From Winogradskyella vincentii (GTDB taxonomy: Bacteria; Bacteroidota; Bacteroidia; Flavobacteriales; Flavobacteriaceae), in contig NZ_JAIUJS010000002.1 in the NCBI RefSeq assembly GCF_020166345.1, positions 538,904-602,903 of the forward strand: a stretch of 64,000 nt of DNA, read 5' to 3'. A model generated the notes under the pieces. The model saw only the letters and a list, made by a program, of their open reading frames with translations. It searched no databases and had not been told where the DNA came from. Positions within the stretch are counted from its first letter, which is position 1; every line of letters starts with the position of its first letter. This document shows positions 47,098 through 56,071 of the stretch, piece by piece. The position numbers and the translations under genes were made by a program.

Positions 47098-47688
47098 ATG
47101 GATTTAACAGAAGGAACACAGCAAGAGAAAAGAGAAAGATCTAAAAGAATGATGTTATGGTTTGGGATAGGTTCTCTTATTATGACATTTGCTGGTCTAA
47201 TAAGTGCATTTATTGTAAGTCGTAAGCGTGAAGATTGGCTCAATGATTTTCAATTGCCAGATGCTTTTATAATAAGTGCGATTCTAATTTTAATAAGTAG
47301 TTTCACAATAATTTTCGCCAAACGAGCCTTAAAGCAAAACAATATGAAAATGGTTACAATAGGATTATTGTTAACCTTGGGATTAGGTATTGCTTTTATT
47401 TACAATCAATTTGTTGGCTTTGGACAAATTATTGAAGGCGGTTATAATTTCACAGGACCAACAAGTAATGTCACCATTTCATTTATTTATTTAATAGCAA
47501 TAGTGCATATTGCGCACGTTGTTGCTGGTATAATTGCATTGATTGTTGTTATTTATAATCATTTTAAACAGAAGTACAATTCCAACAATATGTTAGGTTT
47601 TGAACTCGCTGCTAATTTCTGGCATTTTGTAGATGTACTGTGGCTTGCTCTGTTTTTGTTTTTATATTTTTTTAGATACATAATTTGA
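47098..47688 (+). CDS. cytochrome c oxidase subunit III family protein (short form)
   Basis: 196 residues, five transmembrane helices. Starts RSKRMMLWFGIGSLIMTFAGL; the last two helices contain VHIAHVVAGIIALIV and FWHFVDVLWLALFLFLYF, the COX3 signature with its conserved His-Val-Asp. It begins immediately after cyoE and is 36 bases before a second, longer subunit III. Subunit III flanks the active subunit and stabilises it; two forms are normal in this phylum. Confidence 0.88.
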   Translation: MDLTEGTQQEKRERSKRMMLWFGIGSLIMTFAGLISAFIVSRKREDWLNDFQLPDAFIISAILILISSFTIIFAKRALKQNNMKMVTIGLLLTLGLGIAFIYNQFVGFGQIIEGGYNFTGPTSNVTISFIYLIAIVHIAHVVAGIIALIVVIYNHFKQKYNSNNMLGFELAANFWHFVDVLWLALFLFLYFFRYII

Positions 47689-47689
47689 T

Positions 47690-47697
47690 TATTTTTG
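47690..47697 (+). promoter_or_regulatory. possible internal -7 box before the long subunit III gene
   Basis: TATTTTTG matches TAnnTTTG in the 36-base gap between the two subunit III genes. The -33 region is a T run (TTTT), so this is weak and could be chance. Confidence 0.25.
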
Positions 47698-47724
47698 TCC
47701 AATCTTAAAATTTAAATAATTTCT

Positions 47725-48726
47725 ATGGATTCTACAGTAGCAAGTACTGGTACAGAAGGAAAAACTTGGGGAGGCGGAAATAAGCCTTTAGGAGCAAGTT
47801 ATGGTAAGTTGATGATGTGGTTCTTTATTGTTTCCGATGCATTGACTTTCTCAGGTTTCTTGGCAGCCTATGGTTTTTCGAGATTCAAGTTTATAAAAGA
47901 GTGGCCAATTGCTGATGAGGTGTTTACCCACGTACCGTTTTTACATGGTCAAGAGTTACCTATGATTTATGTAGCTTTTATGACGTTTATTCTTATTATG
48001 TCGTCTGTTACAATGGTATTAGCTGTGGACGCAGGGCATCATATGAATAAGGCTAAAGTTACCTTATACATGTTCTTGACTATAATCGGTGGAGCTATTT
48101 TCGTTGGTTCACAAGCTTGGGAATGGGCAACATTTATTTCTGGAGATTATGGTGCGGTACAAACAAAAGGTGGTAACATCTTGCAGTTTGGAGAATATGT
48201 AAGTGTAGATGGTAAAGAAAAGTTTAAACGTATTTCTATTGATGAGTTTGCTATAGCAGAAGAAAGTGCTAGAGCAGAGCACGAACGTAAAAATGGTTTA
48301 TGGTTTGTTACGGAAGAATCCTTACCTCCATATACTGTTAGTGAAATCTATAATGGTTTAGCAGCAAATGAAAATATATTAGTTAGAAATCAAATAATTA
48401 ATGAAGAAGGAGAGAAGACTGTTTTGTCTAGGGCAGAATCTTTAAAACAGATAAAGGAAAATGGACAATTGGTTGTAAAAGGAGCTAACCTTAAAGTAAA
48501 TGAATATGGAACATCGCTGTTTGCTGATTTCTTTTTCTTTATTACCGGCTTCCACGGATTCCACGTATTTTCAGGAGTAGTTATTAATATCATTATTTTC
48601 TTTAATGTGATATTGGGAACTTATGAGAGAAGAGGAAGTTATGAGATGGTAGAGAAAGTTGGTCTATATTGGCACTTTGTCGATTTAGTTTGGGTATTCG
48701 TATTTACATTCTTCTACTTAGTTTAA
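47725..48726 (+). CDS. cytochrome c oxidase subunit III (long form with soluble insertion)
   Basis: 333 residues. The N-terminal helices (KLMMWFFIVSDALTFSGF, MIYVAFMTFILIMSSVT, YMFLTIIGGAIFVGSQAWEW) and C-terminal helices (FHGFHVFSGVVIN, WHFVDLVWVFVFTFFYLV) form a COX3 fold. Between them, residues about 141-262 are a hydrophilic charged insertion of roughly 120 residues not found in textbook COX3. It should face one side of the membrane next to the active subunits. It lies between the short subunit III and subunit IV. Confidence 0.9.
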   Translation: MDSTVASTGTEGKTWGGGNKPLGASYGKLMMWFFIVSDALTFSGFLAAYGFSRFKFIKEWPIADEVFTHVPFLHGQELPMIYVAFMTFILIMSSVTMVLAVDAGHHMNKAKVTLYMFLTIIGGAIFVGSQAWEWATFISGDYGAVQTKGGNILQFGEYVSVDGKEKFKRISIDEFAIAEESARAEHERKNGLWFVTEESLPPYTVSEIYNGLAANENILVRNQIINEEGEKTVLSRAESLKQIKENGQLVVKGANLKVNEYGTSLFADFFFFITGFHGFHVFSGVVINIIIFFNVILGTYERRGSYEMVEKVGLYWHFVDLVWVFVFTFFYLV

Positions 48727-48748
48727 AATATTAAGATTATAAAACGTC

Positions 48749-49195
48749 ATGGCGCACGAGCATAAACTAGAAATATTTAGAGGACTTTTAAAATTTAAGT
48801 CCAACACGCAAAAAATTTGGGGAGTATTAGTTTTCCTAACTATTGTAACAGCAGTAGAGGTGATTTTGGGTATCTATAAACCAGATTTCCTAATGGATAC
48901 ATGGATATCTCCGTTTGAAGGTGGTTTCTTTGCTACTTTAGGTAATATTATATTATCACCTTTTATTTACATGAAGCCATTGAATTTAATATTCATTATT
49001 CTAACAATCGTTAAGGCTTACTATATTACGTGGGACTTTATGCATATGAGAGATGAAAAAGGAAGTTTAAGAAAAATGGTAGTATGGACTGCAGTTTTTC
49101 TTATTTGTTACTTAATTTTCATTTTACTTCAAGAAGGTGGTTATGTATTTGAAGTTTACAATACGGATGATGCCCTTATAAAGCGTGATTTTTAA
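48749..49195 (+). CDS. cytochrome c oxidase subunit IV family protein
   Basis: 148 residues, three transmembrane helices (about 22-42, 70-92, 108-128). The segment IFIILTIVKAYYITWDFMHM resembles the prokaryotic COX4/caa3 subunit IV family. It begins 22 bases after the long subunit III and is followed by a terminator at 49222-49252. A role in assembly or stability of the oxidase is family knowledge; no catalytic residues exist. Confidence 0.82.
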   Translation: MAHEHKLEIFRGLLKFKSNTQKIWGVLVFLTIVTAVEVILGIYKPDFLMDTWISPFEGGFFATLGNIILSPFIYMKPLNLIFIILTIVKAYYITWDFMHMRDEKGSLRKMVVWTAVFLICYLIFILLQEGGYVFEVYNTDDALIKRDF

Positions 49196-49221
49196 GGAAT
49201 AACATTTCGTTAAATGATATT

Positions 49222-49252
49222 AAAAAGGTGGTTTTATTGAACCACCTTTTTT
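49222..49252 (+). terminator. terminator after the subunit IV gene
   Basis: AAAAAGGTGGTT (49222-49233), loop TTATTG, AACCACCTTTTT (49240-49251), then T. It splits the oxidase locus: cyoE to subunit IV form one transcript and the Sco-like group probably another. Confidence 0.85.
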
Positions 49253-49259
49253 ATTTTTG
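49252..49259 (+). promoter_or_regulatory. -7 box of the Sco-like group (possible leaderless transcript)
   Basis: TATTTTTG is a perfect TAnnTTTG ending five bases before the ATG at 49264, directly after the terminator. No -33 TTTG is seen at the right distance. The transcript would start at or just inside the start codon. Confidence 0.35.
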
Positions 49260-49263
49260 CATT

Positions 49264-49968
49264 ATGAAAAATGAGAAGATTAAACGCTATGCAGTATTAA
49301 CCATTTTATTCTTTTTGCCAGTAGCGTTTTTATTGATGTTGTATCCTTCTACGCACAACTATGAACCCTTAGAAATTGTCCATAATGATATTAGTGATAT
49401 TTCGTTATCAGAAGAAATAAAGCTTCAAGATCATATAACTGTTTTAGCTTTTTTTGGTAACAAACCAATCGATAAGGCAACGGCAGCTTCTAACTTAAAG
49501 GAATTGGTGTATGATAAATTTAAGGGCTTTAAAAAGTTCCAAATTGTAGTTCTTGGATTAGAGGGATCAGAAGATGAATATAATAAGCTTAATAAGGAAA
49601 TTGCCAAGTATGAAGACCTAAAGTTTTGGCATTATATATATTTACCAGAATCAAACATTAAAGAAATATACAGGAGTCTCAAAACTACCGAAGAATTGGA
49701 TGATAATTTTTCTACTGATAAGGTTTTTATAATAGACAAAGACCGAAATCAAAGGGGTCGTTTGGATGATAGAAAAAGGAAAGAGATAGAAGCAAATAAA
49801 CCCATTACCCAACTTTATGCATATGATTGTATAGAAGTAGCTGTGATAAAAAATAAAATGAGTGAGGATATGCGCATTTTATTCACTGAATATCGTCAAA
49901 AGCGTAAAGGCAAGTTTCAAGATTCTGATTCAAGAAGGGCTAATGATTTAAAAAAAATCGATGAGTAA
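49264..49968 (+). CDS. Sco-like thioredoxin-fold membrane protein without copper ligands
   Basis: 234 residues from the ATG at 49264; an upstream TTG at 49228 lies inside a terminator stem and is rejected. One N-terminal transmembrane helix (about 9-27) anchors a soluble thioredoxin-like domain. The stretch VLAFFGNKPIDKATAASNLKE lies where the next gene has EFFFTTCPTICPIMNRNL, so the CxxxC copper site is absent. KVFIIDKDRNQRGRLDDR matches the later Sco strand. It overlaps the true sco gene by eight bases. Probably a diverged Sco paralogue that partners the copper chaperone; the function is not established. Confidence 0.75.
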   Translation: MKNEKIKRYAVLTILFFLPVAFLLMLYPSTHNYEPLEIVHNDISDISLSEEIKLQDHITVLAFFGNKPIDKATAASNLKELVYDKFKGFKKFQIVVLGLEGSEDEYNKLNKEIAKYEDLKFWHYIYLPESNIKEIYRSLKTTEELDDNFSTDKVFIIDKDRNQRGRLDDRKRKEIEANKPITQLYAYDCIEVAVIKNKMSEDMRILFTEYRQKRKGKFQDSDSRRANDLKKIDE

Positions 49969-50716
49969 AAAGAATAACTATTCATACGTCGGCATCGCAT
50001 TTATAATTTTAGTTTTTGGGATTATTTTCGTTCCAAAAATTATCGATAGAATCAATAACAACGACATTACGAGAGAGGAGAGTCGAAGTAAGAACGTAAC
50101 TAATGTTGATTCTAGTAAAATGTTAAAAAGCGATTTAGCATATTTAGAAATAAATGGTAAACCCAAAAAGGTGCCAGAATTTAGTTTTACTAATCAAGAT
50201 GGTAAAATTATTTCCAACAATGACTATTTAGGTAAAGTGTATGTTGTGGAGTTTTTCTTTACGACTTGTCCGACAATATGCCCAATAATGAATAGAAATC
50301 TGGTAGAAATTCAGAATGAATTTGACGACTTTGAGAATTTTGGTGTGGCTTCCTTCTCGATTACACCAGATATTGATACTCCAGAAGTTTTAAAGGCATA
50401 TGCTCAGCGTTATGGAATAACAAATCCCAATTGGCATTTAATGACAGGAGATGAAGAAGGTATATATAAGTTAGCTAATGAAGGGTTTAATCTTTATACC
50501 GCAAAGGATGATACCGTAGAAGGAGGATTTGAGCATTCTGGGAATTTTGCACTTATAGATAAAGAGGGTTTTATAAGATCAAGAAGAGATAATTTTGGAA
50601 ACCCATTAATTTTCTATAACGGTTTAATTCCTGAAGAACAGGGTGAAGATGAAGACGGTATTCCCCAAGAAATTACGATACTAAAAGAAGATATAGCTAA
50701 ACTGTTGAAAGAATGA
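49961..50716 (+). CDS. SCO1/SenC family copper chaperone
   Basis: 251 residues. N-terminal membrane anchor (about 7-24), then a thioredoxin-like domain with CPTIC (the Cu-binding CxxxC) in EFFFTTCPTICPIMN and the third ligand histidine in GGFEHSGNFALIDKEG. It is expected to deliver copper to, or reduce cysteines of, the CuA site in CoxB. It overlaps the gene before it by eight bases and the gene after it by four bases. Confidence 0.92.
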   Translation: MSKKNNYSYVGIAFIILVFGIIFVPKIIDRINNNDITREESRSKNVTNVDSSKMLKSDLAYLEINGKPKKVPEFSFTNQDGKIISNNDYLGKVYVVEFFFTTCPTICPIMNRNLVEIQNEFDDFENFGVASFSITPDIDTPEVLKAYAQRYGITNPNWHLMTGDEEGIYKLANEGFNLYTAKDDTVEGGFEHSGNFALIDKEGFIRSRRDNFGNPLIFYNGLIPEEQGEDEDGIPQEITILKEDIAKLLKE

Positions 50717-51264
50717 GTATTAACAAAATAGATTTTGAGAAAGAAAAAAAGTATAACAAATGGATTGTTGTACTGTCAATTGTAATTCCGGTGGCTGTAG
50801 CAGCATTGTTTGGGATTAATTTAAGAGAACTAGGTTTTGATGTAGAACCATTAACTTTTTTACCACCAATCTATGCTACTATTAATGGCCTAACAGCAGT
50901 ACTATTAATAATTGCATTTATAGCGATAAAAAATAAAAACTTAGTACTCCACGAGAATCTAATGACCACAGCAATATGGTGCTCGGTTGCTTTTTTAGTA
51001 ATGTATGTTGCATATCATATGACAAGTGATTCAACAAAATTTGGTGGTGAAGGATTTATAAGGTACATCTATTTTTTTGTTTTAATTAGTCACATTTTGT
51101 TATCTATTGTGGTTATACCATTTGTGCTTATTACGTATGTAAGAGCAATTACAAACAATATAGAGAGGCATAAAAAAATTGCAAAAATCACCTTTCCGTT
51201 GTGGCTTTATGTAGCAGTAACAGGTGTTATTGTTTACATAATGATATCTCCGTATTATTCATAA
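50713..51264 (+). CDS. DUF420 membrane protein
   Basis: 183 residues, five transmembrane helices. The stretch FLPPIYATINGLTAVLLIIAF and the later RYIYFFVLISHILLSIVVIPF match DUF420 (CtaM-like) proteins, which are linked to oxidase assembly in other bacteria. Overlap of four bases with sco, three bases before the small CxxC protein. An accessory role in maturation of the aa3 oxidase is inference from context. Confidence 0.85.
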   Translation: MSINKIDFEKEKKYNKWIVVLSIVIPVAVAALFGINLRELGFDVEPLTFLPPIYATINGLTAVLLIIAFIAIKNKNLVLHENLMTTAIWCSVAFLVMYVAYHMTSDSTKFGGEGFIRYIYFFVLISHILLSIVVIPFVLITYVRAITNNIERHKKIAKITFPLWLYVAVTGVIVYIMISPYYS

Positions 51265-51267
51265 AAA

Positions 51268-51510
51268 ATGAAACGCAAACTAGCATTTATATTTTTTACA
51301 GTTTTTTGGTCTATTCAAATTTGGCCTCAATGTGCAATGTGCAGAGCAGTATTAGAAAGTGGAGACGATCAGGCCGCAGCTGAAGGTATTAATGATGGTA
51401 TAATCTTTTTAATGGCTATACCCTATATTTTAGTTGCTGTATTTGGCTTTATTTTATATAAAAAATTTAATAAATCCTCAAAAACAAAAAATACTTCAGA
51501 GGTACTGTAA
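51268..51510 (+). CDS. small exported membrane protein with CxxC (CAMC) motif
   Basis: 80 residues. A signal-like N-terminus (KLAFIFFTVFWSIQIWPQ) runs directly into CAMCRAVLESGDDQAA, then one transmembrane helix (about 47-68) and a basic tail. The CxxC placed right after the predicted cleavage site faces the periplasm and could bind copper or iron, or act in thiol exchange. It ends the sco-DUF420 group, with a 3-base gap before it. I do not recognise a named family. Confidence 0.72.
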   Translation: MKRKLAFIFFTVFWSIQIWPQCAMCRAVLESGDDQAAAEGINDGIIFLMAIPYILVAVFGFILYKKFNKSSKTKNTSEVL

Positions 51511-51625
51511 CAAATATCCTATTTAAGAGTCTTAGTAATACGAAACCAAAGGGAAGTCTTAACAATTCGTTGGCATAAAAACCTAGCTGATTTTCATAAC
51601 ATTGCACAAGATTTAAGTCTCAATT

Positions 51626-52327
51626 ATGATTCAAATTAAGGATTTACATAAGTCTTACCACATGGGAAGCAATTCGCTACATGTACTCAAAGGAATTAAT
51701 TTTAATGTTAAAGAAGGAGAATTAGTCTCAATAATGGGTTCTTCGGGTTCAGGTAAATCCACATTACTTAATATTTTAGGAATGCTCGATGAAGCAGATG
51801 AAGGAGAATATATATTAGATGGTGTTCCTATTAAGAACCTTAACGAAAAAACTGCAGCGCGTTACCGTAATGAATTTTTAGGTTTTATTTTTCAGTCTTT
51901 TAATTTAATCAATTATAAATCTGCAACTGAAAATGTCGCTCTGCCACTATATTATAAGGGTATTCCACGCAAGGAGCGTATTGCAAAGGCAGAACATTAC
52001 CTAGAGAAAGTAGGTTTAAAAGAATGGTCGCATCACTTACCAAGTGAACTTTCTGGAGGCCAAAAGCAAAGGGTGGCAATTGCTAGGGCATTGGCTAGTG
52101 AACCAAAAGTTTTGTTAGCAGACGAGCCTACAGGTGCCTTGGATACAAAAACCTCATATGGAGTACTTGAATTAATCCAAGAAATTAATGATGAAGGAAA
52201 AACAATTCTCATAGTAACCCATGAAGATGATATCGCACATATGACAAAGCGAATAGTTAATCTAAAGGATGGTGTTATAATTAACGATAGTATAGTAGAA
52301 CAAGTAAGAGCCAATCAATATGTTTAA
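51626..52327 (+). CDS. ABC transporter ATP-binding protein (LolD/MacB type)
   Basis: 233 residues. Walker A GSSGSGKSTLLN, Q-loop FIFQSFNL, signature LSGGQKQRVAIARAL, Walker B VLLADEPTGALD, H-loop VTHEDDI. The close MacB/LolD type works with FtsX-like permeases. It overlaps the first permease gene by eight bases and heads a six-gene export cluster to 58818. An imperfect -7 box (TAACATTG, 51597-51604) lies about 20 bases upstream. Confidence 0.93.
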   Translation: MIQIKDLHKSYHMGSNSLHVLKGINFNVKEGELVSIMGSSGSGKSTLLNILGMLDEADEGEYILDGVPIKNLNEKTAARYRNEFLGFIFQSFNLINYKSATENVALPLYYKGIPRKERIAKAEHYLEKVGLKEWSHHLPSELSGGQKQRVAIARALASEPKVLLADEPTGALDTKTSYGVLELIQEINDEGKTILIVTHEDDIAHMTKRIVNLKDGVIINDSIVEQVRANQYV

Positions 52328-53564
52328 TATAGAGCGTTGGCAAGAAATATTTGAAACATTAAGAAAAAATAAGTTAAGAACATTTTTAACAGGTCTTTCT
52401 GTTGCTTCAGGTATTTTTATTTTAGTAATATTATTGGGGTTTAGTTCGGGAATTGAAAATGGTGTCACTTCCGAATTTCAACAGGATGCTACCAATAAAG
52501 TAAGCGTCAGAACTAGGCGAACGACAAAAGGATACAAAGGGTTAAATCCAGGTAGATATATTCAATTAAAAGACGAAGATTTCACTTCAGTTAATGCAAC
52601 ATACGATGATAACTTAGAATATCGTTCAGCAAGTTACAGTATTTGGGGCGGACAAATAACCTACAAAAACGAATCCGGGAATTATAGAGTTAGAGGTGTT
52701 TTACCAGACGAACAGTTTATTGAAAACGCTTCTCTGGTCCAGGGACGATTTCTGAATCTTTCAGATATAAATGAAGGAAAGAAAGTAGCGGTTATTGGAA
52801 ACAAAGTTAAGACCGACCTATTTAAAGGTAAAGACCCAATTGACAAGGATATAGCAATTTGGGGAATTAATTTTAAGGTTGTTGGAGTTTACACGGACCC
52901 AGGTGGTGAAAGGGAAGAGAGTAATGTCTTTTTGCCTTTAACTACGGTGCAAAACGCATTTAACGGAGGTGATAATATAAGAGACATGGCTTTTACAGTT
53001 AAAATGTCTGAAAATTTTAAAGAAGCTGTTGAGCTCTCTAAGAATCTCACTTTAGCAATTGAGAATGACCTAAAACAAAAGCACATTGTAGCTCCCGAAG
53101 ATACTGCAGCCATTAGAGTATATAATACTTTAGAAGAGGCAAAGAAAATTTATTCATTAATAGATACAATAAAAGCGGTATTCTGGTTTATTGGTATTGG
53201 GACAATTATAGCAGGAGTTGTTGGTGTTGGTAATATTATGATTATCATAGTTAAGGAGAGAACTAAAGAAATTGGTATAAGGAAAGCCTTGGGTGCTATT
53301 CCTGTTTCAATTATAGCTATGATTCTTCAAGAGGCAATTTTTGTTACTATGTTCGCTGGCTTATTTGGACTCATTTTAGGACTCGGATTGCTTGAAATTG
53401 TTGGTCCACATGTAGATAGTCCATTTATTAAATTCCCGCAAGTAGATTTTAAAACTGCTTTAACTACCGTATTTATATTAGTAGCTGCAGGTGCGTTGGC
53501 TGGTTTTATACCAGCATACCGAGCTGCCAAAATAAAACCAATTGTTGCGTTAAGAGACGAATAA
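52320..53564 (+). CDS. ABC transporter permease, MacB/FtsX type (first of two)
   Basis: 414 residues. One N-terminal helix after RWQEIFETLRKNKLRTFLTG, a large periplasmic MacB-PCD domain (about 45-275), then three C-terminal helices with the coupling motif VKERTKEIGIRKALGA. It forms the mechanotransmission type of transporter, which moves substrates from the periplasm across the outer membrane with an adaptor and TolC. The next permease starts one base after its stop. Confidence 0.9.
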   Translation: MFNIERWQEIFETLRKNKLRTFLTGLSVASGIFILVILLGFSSGIENGVTSEFQQDATNKVSVRTRRTTKGYKGLNPGRYIQLKDEDFTSVNATYDDNLEYRSASYSIWGGQITYKNESGNYRVRGVLPDEQFIENASLVQGRFLNLSDINEGKKVAVIGNKVKTDLFKGKDPIDKDIAIWGINFKVVGVYTDPGGEREESNVFLPLTTVQNAFNGGDNIRDMAFTVKMSENFKEAVELSKNLTLAIENDLKQKHIVAPEDTAAIRVYNTLEEAKKIYSLIDTIKAVFWFIGIGTIIAGVVGVGNIMIIIVKERTKEIGIRKALGAIPVSIIAMILQEAIFVTMFAGLFGLILGLGLLEIVGPHVDSPFIKFPQVDFKTALTTVFILVAAGALAGFIPAYRAAKIKPIVALRDE

Positions 53565-53565
53565 T

Positions 53566-54825
53566 ATGTTTAAGAAAGATCGTTGGATTGAAATATTAGA
53601 AGCGCTAAACGCCAATAAGGTAAGAACTTTACTTACCGCATTTGGTGTGTTTTGGGGTATAATGATTCTTGTCTTATTGTTGGCACTCACCAATGGTTTA
53701 AGGAATGGAGTTACTGCAGATTTTGGAAATTTTGCCACAAACTCAATGTTTATGTGGACTCAAGGTACTTCAAAGGCATATAAAGGGTTACCTAAATCTA
53801 GAAGGTTTAATTATAAAATAGACGACGTTGCGGCTATCAAAGCCGAAGTACCAGAATTAAAATATGTTTCTCCGAGAAATCAACTAGGAGGTTACCAAGG
53901 TGCTAACAATGTAATAAGAGGAACAAAAACAGGAGCATTTCAAATTTATGGTGATTACCCAGAGTTTATAAAACAAAAACCTATGGACATCCTTCAAGGT
54001 AGGTTTTTGAATTACTCAGATATAAATGAAAAACGAAAAATTTGCGTGATCGGACCAGATGTTGTTGCTGGGTTATATGATAAGAATGAAGATATTATTG
54101 GTTCCTATATTAAAATAAATGGTGTCAACTTTATGGTGGTCGGCACATTTAAAATTACAAATAGTCAAGGTGATACAGAAGAAGAGGCTAATACTATATT
54201 TATACCTTTCACAACCTTTAACCAAGCTTTTAATTATGGTGATATTGTTGGTTGGATGGCAATTACAGCTGACGACAAAATATCAATCACGTCGGTTAAG
54301 GAACGTATTTTTGCACTGTTAAAAAATAGACATACTATACATCCAGAAGACGTCAGAGCAATTGGTCATTTTGATTTATCTGAAGAGTTTGGTAGAATAA
54401 GTGGATTGTTTAAAATATTAGCCTTTGTGGGTTACTTTGTTGGCGCATTGGTACTCATGTCTGGTATAATTGGGATAAACAATATTATGTTAATTGTAGT
54501 CAAGGAACGTACAAAGGAAATTGGTGTTAGAAGAGCTTTGGGTGCTACTCCAATTGCAATTCAGGGGCAAATTTTACAGGAGAGTCTTATTTTAACTATT
54601 GTTTCTGGAATGACAGGTATTTCATTTGCTGCATTAGTTATTTGGGGTATGAACACCTTATTAGATAGTGTAGGTCCTGTAGAAAATTTTGCAAATCCTA
54701 GTGTTAGTATGCAAGTTGTATTTACGGCACTCATTATACTAGTTGCATCTGGTTTGTTAGCTGGGTTAATCCCTGCGATTAGAGCCACTAAAATGAAGCC
54801 AGTAGATGCATTGAGAATAGAATAA
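53566..54825 (+). CDS. ABC transporter permease, MacB/FtsX type (second of two)
   Basis: 419 residues, the same layout as the preceding gene: RWIEILEALNANKVRTLLTA, periplasmic domain, then VKERTKEIGVRRALGA and three helices. The two are diverged paralogues and could form a heterodimer driven by the shared ATPase at 51626. The adaptor gene follows after 33 bases. Confidence 0.9.
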   Translation: MFKKDRWIEILEALNANKVRTLLTAFGVFWGIMILVLLLALTNGLRNGVTADFGNFATNSMFMWTQGTSKAYKGLPKSRRFNYKIDDVAAIKAEVPELKYVSPRNQLGGYQGANNVIRGTKTGAFQIYGDYPEFIKQKPMDILQGRFLNYSDINEKRKICVIGPDVVAGLYDKNEDIIGSYIKINGVNFMVVGTFKITNSQGDTEEEANTIFIPFTTFNQAFNYGDIVGWMAITADDKISITSVKERIFALLKNRHTIHPEDVRAIGHFDLSEEFGRISGLFKILAFVGYFVGALVLMSGIIGINNIMLIVVKERTKEIGVRRALGATPIAIQGQILQESLILTIVSGMTGISFAALVIWGMNTLLDSVGPVENFANPSVSMQVVFTALIILVASGLLAGLIPAIRATKMKPVDALRIE

Positions 54826-54858
54826 AACGTTAAATCAGATAGAAAGAATTAATCAAAA

Positions 54859-56010
54859 ATGAAAAGAACAACAACTGTAATAGTTTTAATTTTAATAGTA
54901 ATAACCTTCGGTGGTGCGTTATATTACTTATGGTCTAAAAACCAGGAAGACCCTATTACATATAATACAGAAAAAGCTTCAAAGGAAACTATTGTGGTGA
55001 AGACGGTAGCTACTGGCAGTATTGTACCTAAGGAAGAGGTACTAATCAAACCAAACATCTCTGGTGTAATCGAAGAGGTTTATATTGAAGCAGGAGAATA
55101 TGTAAATCAAGGTGACCTAATTGCAAAAATTAGAGTAATCCCAAATGTATCTTCTCTAACAAGCGCCAAAAATACTATTGCTTCAAATAGAACATCATTA
55201 GAAACAGCTGAGATTAATTTTAAGACCCAGAAAGCAATTTACGATCGCCAGAAAGAATTATTTGACAAAGGTGTAATTGCTGCTAATGAATTCGATCAAG
55301 TAAATAATAGTTACTTACAAGCTAAACAAAGTGTTGAACAAGCAAGAATTAATGTACAACAAGCACGTCAAAACTATGATATCATTAAAACAGGTACAAC
55401 TTCAGGCCTTGGCAATATAGCACAAACACAAGTTAGAGCAACAGTTTCTGGTATGGTGTTAGATGTTCCGGTTAAGGCAGGTAATCAGGTGATTGAAGCA
55501 AATAATTTTAACGAAGGAACTTCAATTGCATCCTTGGCAGATGTGAAAAAGATGATTTTTGAAGGTAAGGTAGATGAGAGCGAAGTTGGTAAAATTAAAG
55601 AAGGATTACCTTTAGAAATTACTGTAGGGGCAATAGAAAATGAGAAATTTGATGCAGTTTTAGATTATATTGCACCCAAGGGAGTTGAGGAGAATGGAGC
55701 AATTCAATTTGAAATAAAAGGATCATTACAAAAAATTGACTCTACATTTATTAGAGCAGGTTTAAGTGCTAATGCATCAATTATATTAGATAAGACAGAA
55801 GATGTTTTGGCAATAAAGGAAGCTTTAGTGCAATATGATGTGAAAACCAAAAAACCTTACGTAGAAATAGCCGTTGGCGATCAGAAATTTGAAAGACGAG
55901 ATGTAGAGTTAGGCTTAAGTAATGGTATATACGTTGAAGTAAAAGAAGGCATATCAGAATCTGATGAAATAAAGGTTTGGAATCAACTTCAAGGACCACC
56001 TCAATTCTAA
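54859..56010 (+). CDS. HlyD/MacA-like periplasmic adaptor (first of two)
   Basis: 383 residues. N-terminal helix (about 5-24), lipoyl half-motif VLIKPNISGVIEEVYIEAGE, an alpha-helical hairpin (about 100-175), the second lipoyl half (VRATVSGMVLDVPVKAGNQV) and beta-barrel domains. Adaptor of the membrane fusion type, linking the permeases to the TolC protein encoded next. Confidence 0.9.
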   Translation: MKRTTTVIVLILIVITFGGALYYLWSKNQEDPITYNTEKASKETIVVKTVATGSIVPKEEVLIKPNISGVIEEVYIEAGEYVNQGDLIAKIRVIPNVSSLTSAKNTIASNRTSLETAEINFKTQKAIYDRQKELFDKGVIAANEFDQVNNSYLQAKQSVEQARINVQQARQNYDIIKTGTTSGLGNIAQTQVRATVSGMVLDVPVKAGNQVIEANNFNEGTSIASLADVKKMIFEGKVDESEVGKIKEGLPLEITVGAIENEKFDAVLDYIAPKGVEENGAIQFEIKGSLQKIDSTFIRAGLSANASIILDKTEDVLAIKEALVQYDVKTKKPYVEIAVGDQKFERRDVELGLSNGIYVEVKEGISESDEIKVWNQLQGPPQF

Positions 56011-56071
56011 GGACGTAATTAATTCAATTTTTTTTGTAACACAACAAGATTTATCTAGACATATAGACATC

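Noticed and set aside
49228..49263. Twelve-codon N-terminal extension of the Sco-like gene from a TTG
   Set aside because: It lies inside the stem of a strong terminator and would disturb the signal anchor; the ATG at 49264 is better.
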